Shown here piece after piece: positions 61,661 through 64,000 of a stretch of 64,000 nt of DNA (position 1 is its first letter; each line of letters opens with the position of its first letter). The DNA lies in contig NZ_BPTV01000004.1 of the NCBI RefSeq assembly GCF_019973375.1, positions 101,001-165,000 of the forward strand, read 5' to 3'. The notes beneath the pieces were generated by a model. The model was not told the origin of the DNA. It saw nothing but the letters and a program-made list of their open reading frames with translations, and searched no databases. Origin of the DNA: Prevotella lacticifex (GTDB taxonomy: Bacteria > Bacteroidota > Bacteroidia > Bacteroidales > Bacteroidaceae). A program made the position numbers and the translations under genes.

Positions 61661-64000
61661 ATGAGAAGAAAAACATCAATCATGTTCTTGTCAGCAGCCG
61701 TAATCCTTGGCACCGCACAGATGCATGCCCAGGAGGGAAATACAGCTCGGCAAGGTAAGGCCATGCCCTACGCTACGGCTGCGGCCGACCTCCCGGCGGT
61801 ATGCCAGAATCCTCTGCTGAAGTCGGGAACCGTAAAGTTCGCTCCGGCATCAGCACCCACCATGCTCTTCGACCAAGCCGACGGACAAGCGAAGGTGTGG
61901 GGATTCCTCCAGTTCGACTACCGCTACCGCACTAACGCCGTTGTCGATTTCACCACCGACAACCCCGACGCCTACTCCATGCTCAACGACTATCGTCAGG
62001 AGCTCGGTGTGTCGAAGGTCATCACGGCAGCAACCTTCGCCGGCAACACGCTCTACGGCTATGCCTGCACCTATTACGGTCCGGGAGCCCTCGTACCCTA
62101 TGCCGTCGGCACCATCGACCCACTCACCGGCGCCTTCAGTCCGATAAGATCGGTGAATGTAGCCTCCGGTCTGCTCATCAACGATATGACCTACGACCCG
62201 GTGACGAGAAAAATCTATGGCGTACAGTTCAATGAGAATACCGAGTCGCCCGCCGACAGCTATTCCAATCTGTACCGCATAGACCCTGGAACGGGCGAGA
62301 CCGACAGCATCGGACAGGTCGGCTATCTGCTCTACACCATCGCCTCCGATGTCGACGGCAACCTCTATGGCATTGCACGCGACATGAATGTGGAGAGTAC
62401 CGACAACAACAACTCCTTCCTCGTGAAGATTCCCGCCGACACCATCGCAGCAGGCCGGACAACGGCAACACCCGTAGCTGCGAACACCAAACTCGGGGTG
62501 AACGTCTACTACCAGCAGAGCATGGAGTTCGACCGCACGAACCATCGCTTATGGTGGCTGTCGCAGAGCAGCAGCGGCAATCCTTATCTCGCCGAGGTCG
62601 ACTGCAAGACAGGAAAGCTGAAGTCGAAATATCTCTTCAACTCGCAGGCACAGATTACGTCACTTGCCATCCCCTACCAGCAGGTAGAGGCCACGGCACC
62701 GTCATATCCGCGGTCGTTCACGGCCACCGCGGCTCCCAAGGGCGGCAACGAGGCTACCCTCGCATGGGTCAACCCTTCGACCGACTATATGGGCGATGCC
62801 CTCACCGAGCTCTCGGGAGTACGCGTCTACCGCGACGGCAACCTCATCCACACCGCTGACGGAACGGTGGCAGAGACTGCTCAGACCTACACCGACAACA
62901 CTATCAGCGAACCCGGCTACTACACCTACCGCGTACAGGGCTACAACACTGCCGGTGACGGTGTATACAAGGAAGCCCGCATCTTCGTGGGCAAGGACAA
63001 ACCGGGAAAGGTGCGCAACATTGCGTTAGCCACTAATGGCAACACAGCCACACTGTCGTGGAACAGTCCGGAGAAGGGCCTGAACGACGGATGGTACGAC
63101 AAGGCATCGCTGCGCTATAAGGTCGTCCGTCAGCCCGACGGAAAAGTAGTCAGCGAGGCTACTGCCGACAGCACCGTAACCGATAATGTGTCGAAGTATG
63201 CAGGATATTATTATCAGGTCATACCGTCCAACGCACAAGGCACCGGCGACACCGTCAGCTCGAAGGTCGAGCAGTTCGGTCCATCGGTGGAGATCCCGTA
63301 CACCGACTCGCTGAACACGAAGCCGGCATTCAACGAATGGAAGGCCATCGATGTCAACAACGACGGCACGACATGGTTCTTCGACGAGGGCAACAAGGTA
63401 ACCAACTATTACTACTCACTCAGCGCAGCCAACGACTTCCTTGTATCACCGCCCATGAACTTCGACGGCAACAAGCAGTATCAGGTGCGCTACACCTACT
63501 ACTCGTCCAACTGGGTGACCGCCGACGACCATACGCCGATAATGGAGAAGATGAAAGTCTACTATGGCCAGCAGGCTACGGCAGCCGGTCTGAACACAAT
63601 GATCGACGACCTCGGAGAGTTCCACACAGCCAGTGGCAACTACCTCTATGGCAAGAGCACGTTCAAGCCTAAGAGCGGCGACGGATACGTCGGATTCCTC
63701 GCCTGCTCCGATGCCGACTGCGGCGTGATATATCTTAAAGATGTGAACATCCGTGAGTACAGTGCCACCGACGTCAGTCTGAAGAACGTCCAGGGCAGTG
63801 CCACAGCAAATGTCAACGCGCCCTACTCCTTCGGTGTCGACGTCACCAACGAGGGCAACAAGGCCGTCAGCGGATTCACCATCGAAATCATTGATGCTCA
63901 GAGCGGTGACGTGGTGGCTCAGAAAGTCGTTGACGAGCCCCTCGGTGTCGACGAGACAAAGAACTACTCCGTCGAATGGACACCGGATGCAACCGGAAAG
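61661..64000 (+). CDS. Exported propeller/FN3/cleaved-adhesin protein, 3' end outside the window
   Basis: 780 codons are visible, open to the window edge, from MRRKTSIMFLSAAVILGTAQ. It follows the same plan as the gene at 54756-57904: a signal peptide, a propeller-like region (LINDMTYDPVTRKIYGVQFN), two FN3 domains (ATLAWVNPSTDYMGD; ATLSWNSPEKGLNDG), a cleaved-adhesin-like unit (FNEWKAIDVNNDGTTWFFDE) and CARDB-like strands (NKAVSGFTIEIIDAQSG). The two are clear paralogues. A sorting domain would be expected beyond 64000. Confidence 0.82.
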   Translation, partial: MRRKTSIMFLSAAVILGTAQMHAQEGNTARQGKAMPYATAAADLPAVCQNPLLKSGTVKFAPASAPTMLFDQADGQAKVWGFLQFDYRYRTNAVVDFTTDNPDAYSMLNDYRQELGVSKVITAATFAGNTLYGYACTYYGPGALVPYAVGTIDPLTGAFSPIRSVNVASGLLINDMTYDPVTRKIYGVQFNENTESPADSYSNLYRIDPGTGETDSIGQVGYLLYTIASDVDGNLYGIARDMNVESTDNNNSFLVKIPADTIAAGRTTATPVAANTKLGVNVYYQQSMEFDRTNHRLWWLSQSSSGNPYLAEVDCKTGKLKSKYLFNSQAQITSLAIPYQQVEATAPSYPRSFTATAAPKGGNEATLAWVNPSTDYMGDALTELSGVRVYRDGNLIHTADGTVAETAQTYTDNTISEPGYYTYRVQGYNTAGDGVYKEARIFVGKDKPGKVRNIALATNGNTATLSWNSPEKGLNDGWYDKASLRYKVVRQPDGKVVSEATADSTVTDNVSKYAGYYYQVIPSNAQGTGDTVSSKVEQFGPSVEIPYTDSLNTKPAFNEWKAIDVNNDGTTWFFDEGNKVTNYYYSLSAANDFLVSPPMNFDGNKQYQVRYTYYSSNWVTADDHTPIMEKMKVYYGQQATAAGLNTMIDDLGEFHTASGNYLYGKSTFKPKSGDGYVGFLACSDADCGVIYLKDVNIREYSATDVSLKNVQGSATANVNAPYSFGVDVTNEGNKAVSGFTIEIIDAQSGDVVAQKVVDEPLGVDETKNYSVEWTPDATGK

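Noticed and set aside
61850..62545. 231-codon minus-strand frame opposite the last gene
   Set aside because: It is the shadow of the paralogous surface protein starting at 61661, whose plus-strand frame is open for 780 codons.

Overview
The window reads as a Bacteroidales chromosome, most likely Prevotella or a close relative. The grounds are promoters of the Bacteroidetes type (TTTG, 19-20 bp, TAnnTTTG), a hybrid two-component (HTCS) regulator beside a TonB-dependent receptor, type IX secretion (T9SS)-style C-terminal domains, and insertion sequences typical of this order. No taxonomic marker longer than a 5S rRNA gene is present, so the genus is an inference.

Layout. 0.4-13.6 kb is a uronate and glycan utilisation locus. 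On the minus strand lie a carboxylesterase, a TonB-dependent receptor, a GH2 glycosidase, mannonate dehydratase (UxuA) and a fructuronate reductase-type enzyme (UxuB). A divergent HTCS regulator has a kinase ATPase domain and a receiver that both look degenerate. 13.6-39.6 kb is a mobile-element zone holding three IS1634-like elements, an IS110, an IS1380 remnant, an ISL3-like, an ISAs1 and one unclassified two-ORF IS. Several have exact ends and target duplications. Between them lie a gtrB-gtrA-glycosyltransferase operon that runs straight into an orphan 5S rRNA gene, a DUF3791-type small-gene pair, an AAA ATPase with an operator array, and many gene remnants.

32.9-42.8 kb (minus strand) is an unfamiliar operon-like cluster: a uracil-DNA-glycosylase-like protein, an SH3-domain protein, a lipoprotein, and four consecutive genes that start with the same double zinc ribbon. 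Three of these four continue into membrane domains. One has been split by an IS and one gene junction has been invaded by another. Two related structured RNA genes (19.8-20.2 kb and 42.9-43.2 kb) lie directly upstream of the gtr operon and of this zinc-ribbon cluster.

43.4-52 kb holds a small membrane protein, a membrane-tethered TPR-AraC regulator, a restriction-modification system (two amino-methyltransferases convergent with a control protein and a MjaI-like endonuclease), and a second AAA ATPase under a palindromic operator. 52.2-64 kb is a co-directional cluster of exported proteins with FN3, cleaved-adhesin-like and Omp28-like regions and T9SS-type tails. The first two genes carry apparent one-base frameshifts near their 5' ends, and the last gene runs off the window.
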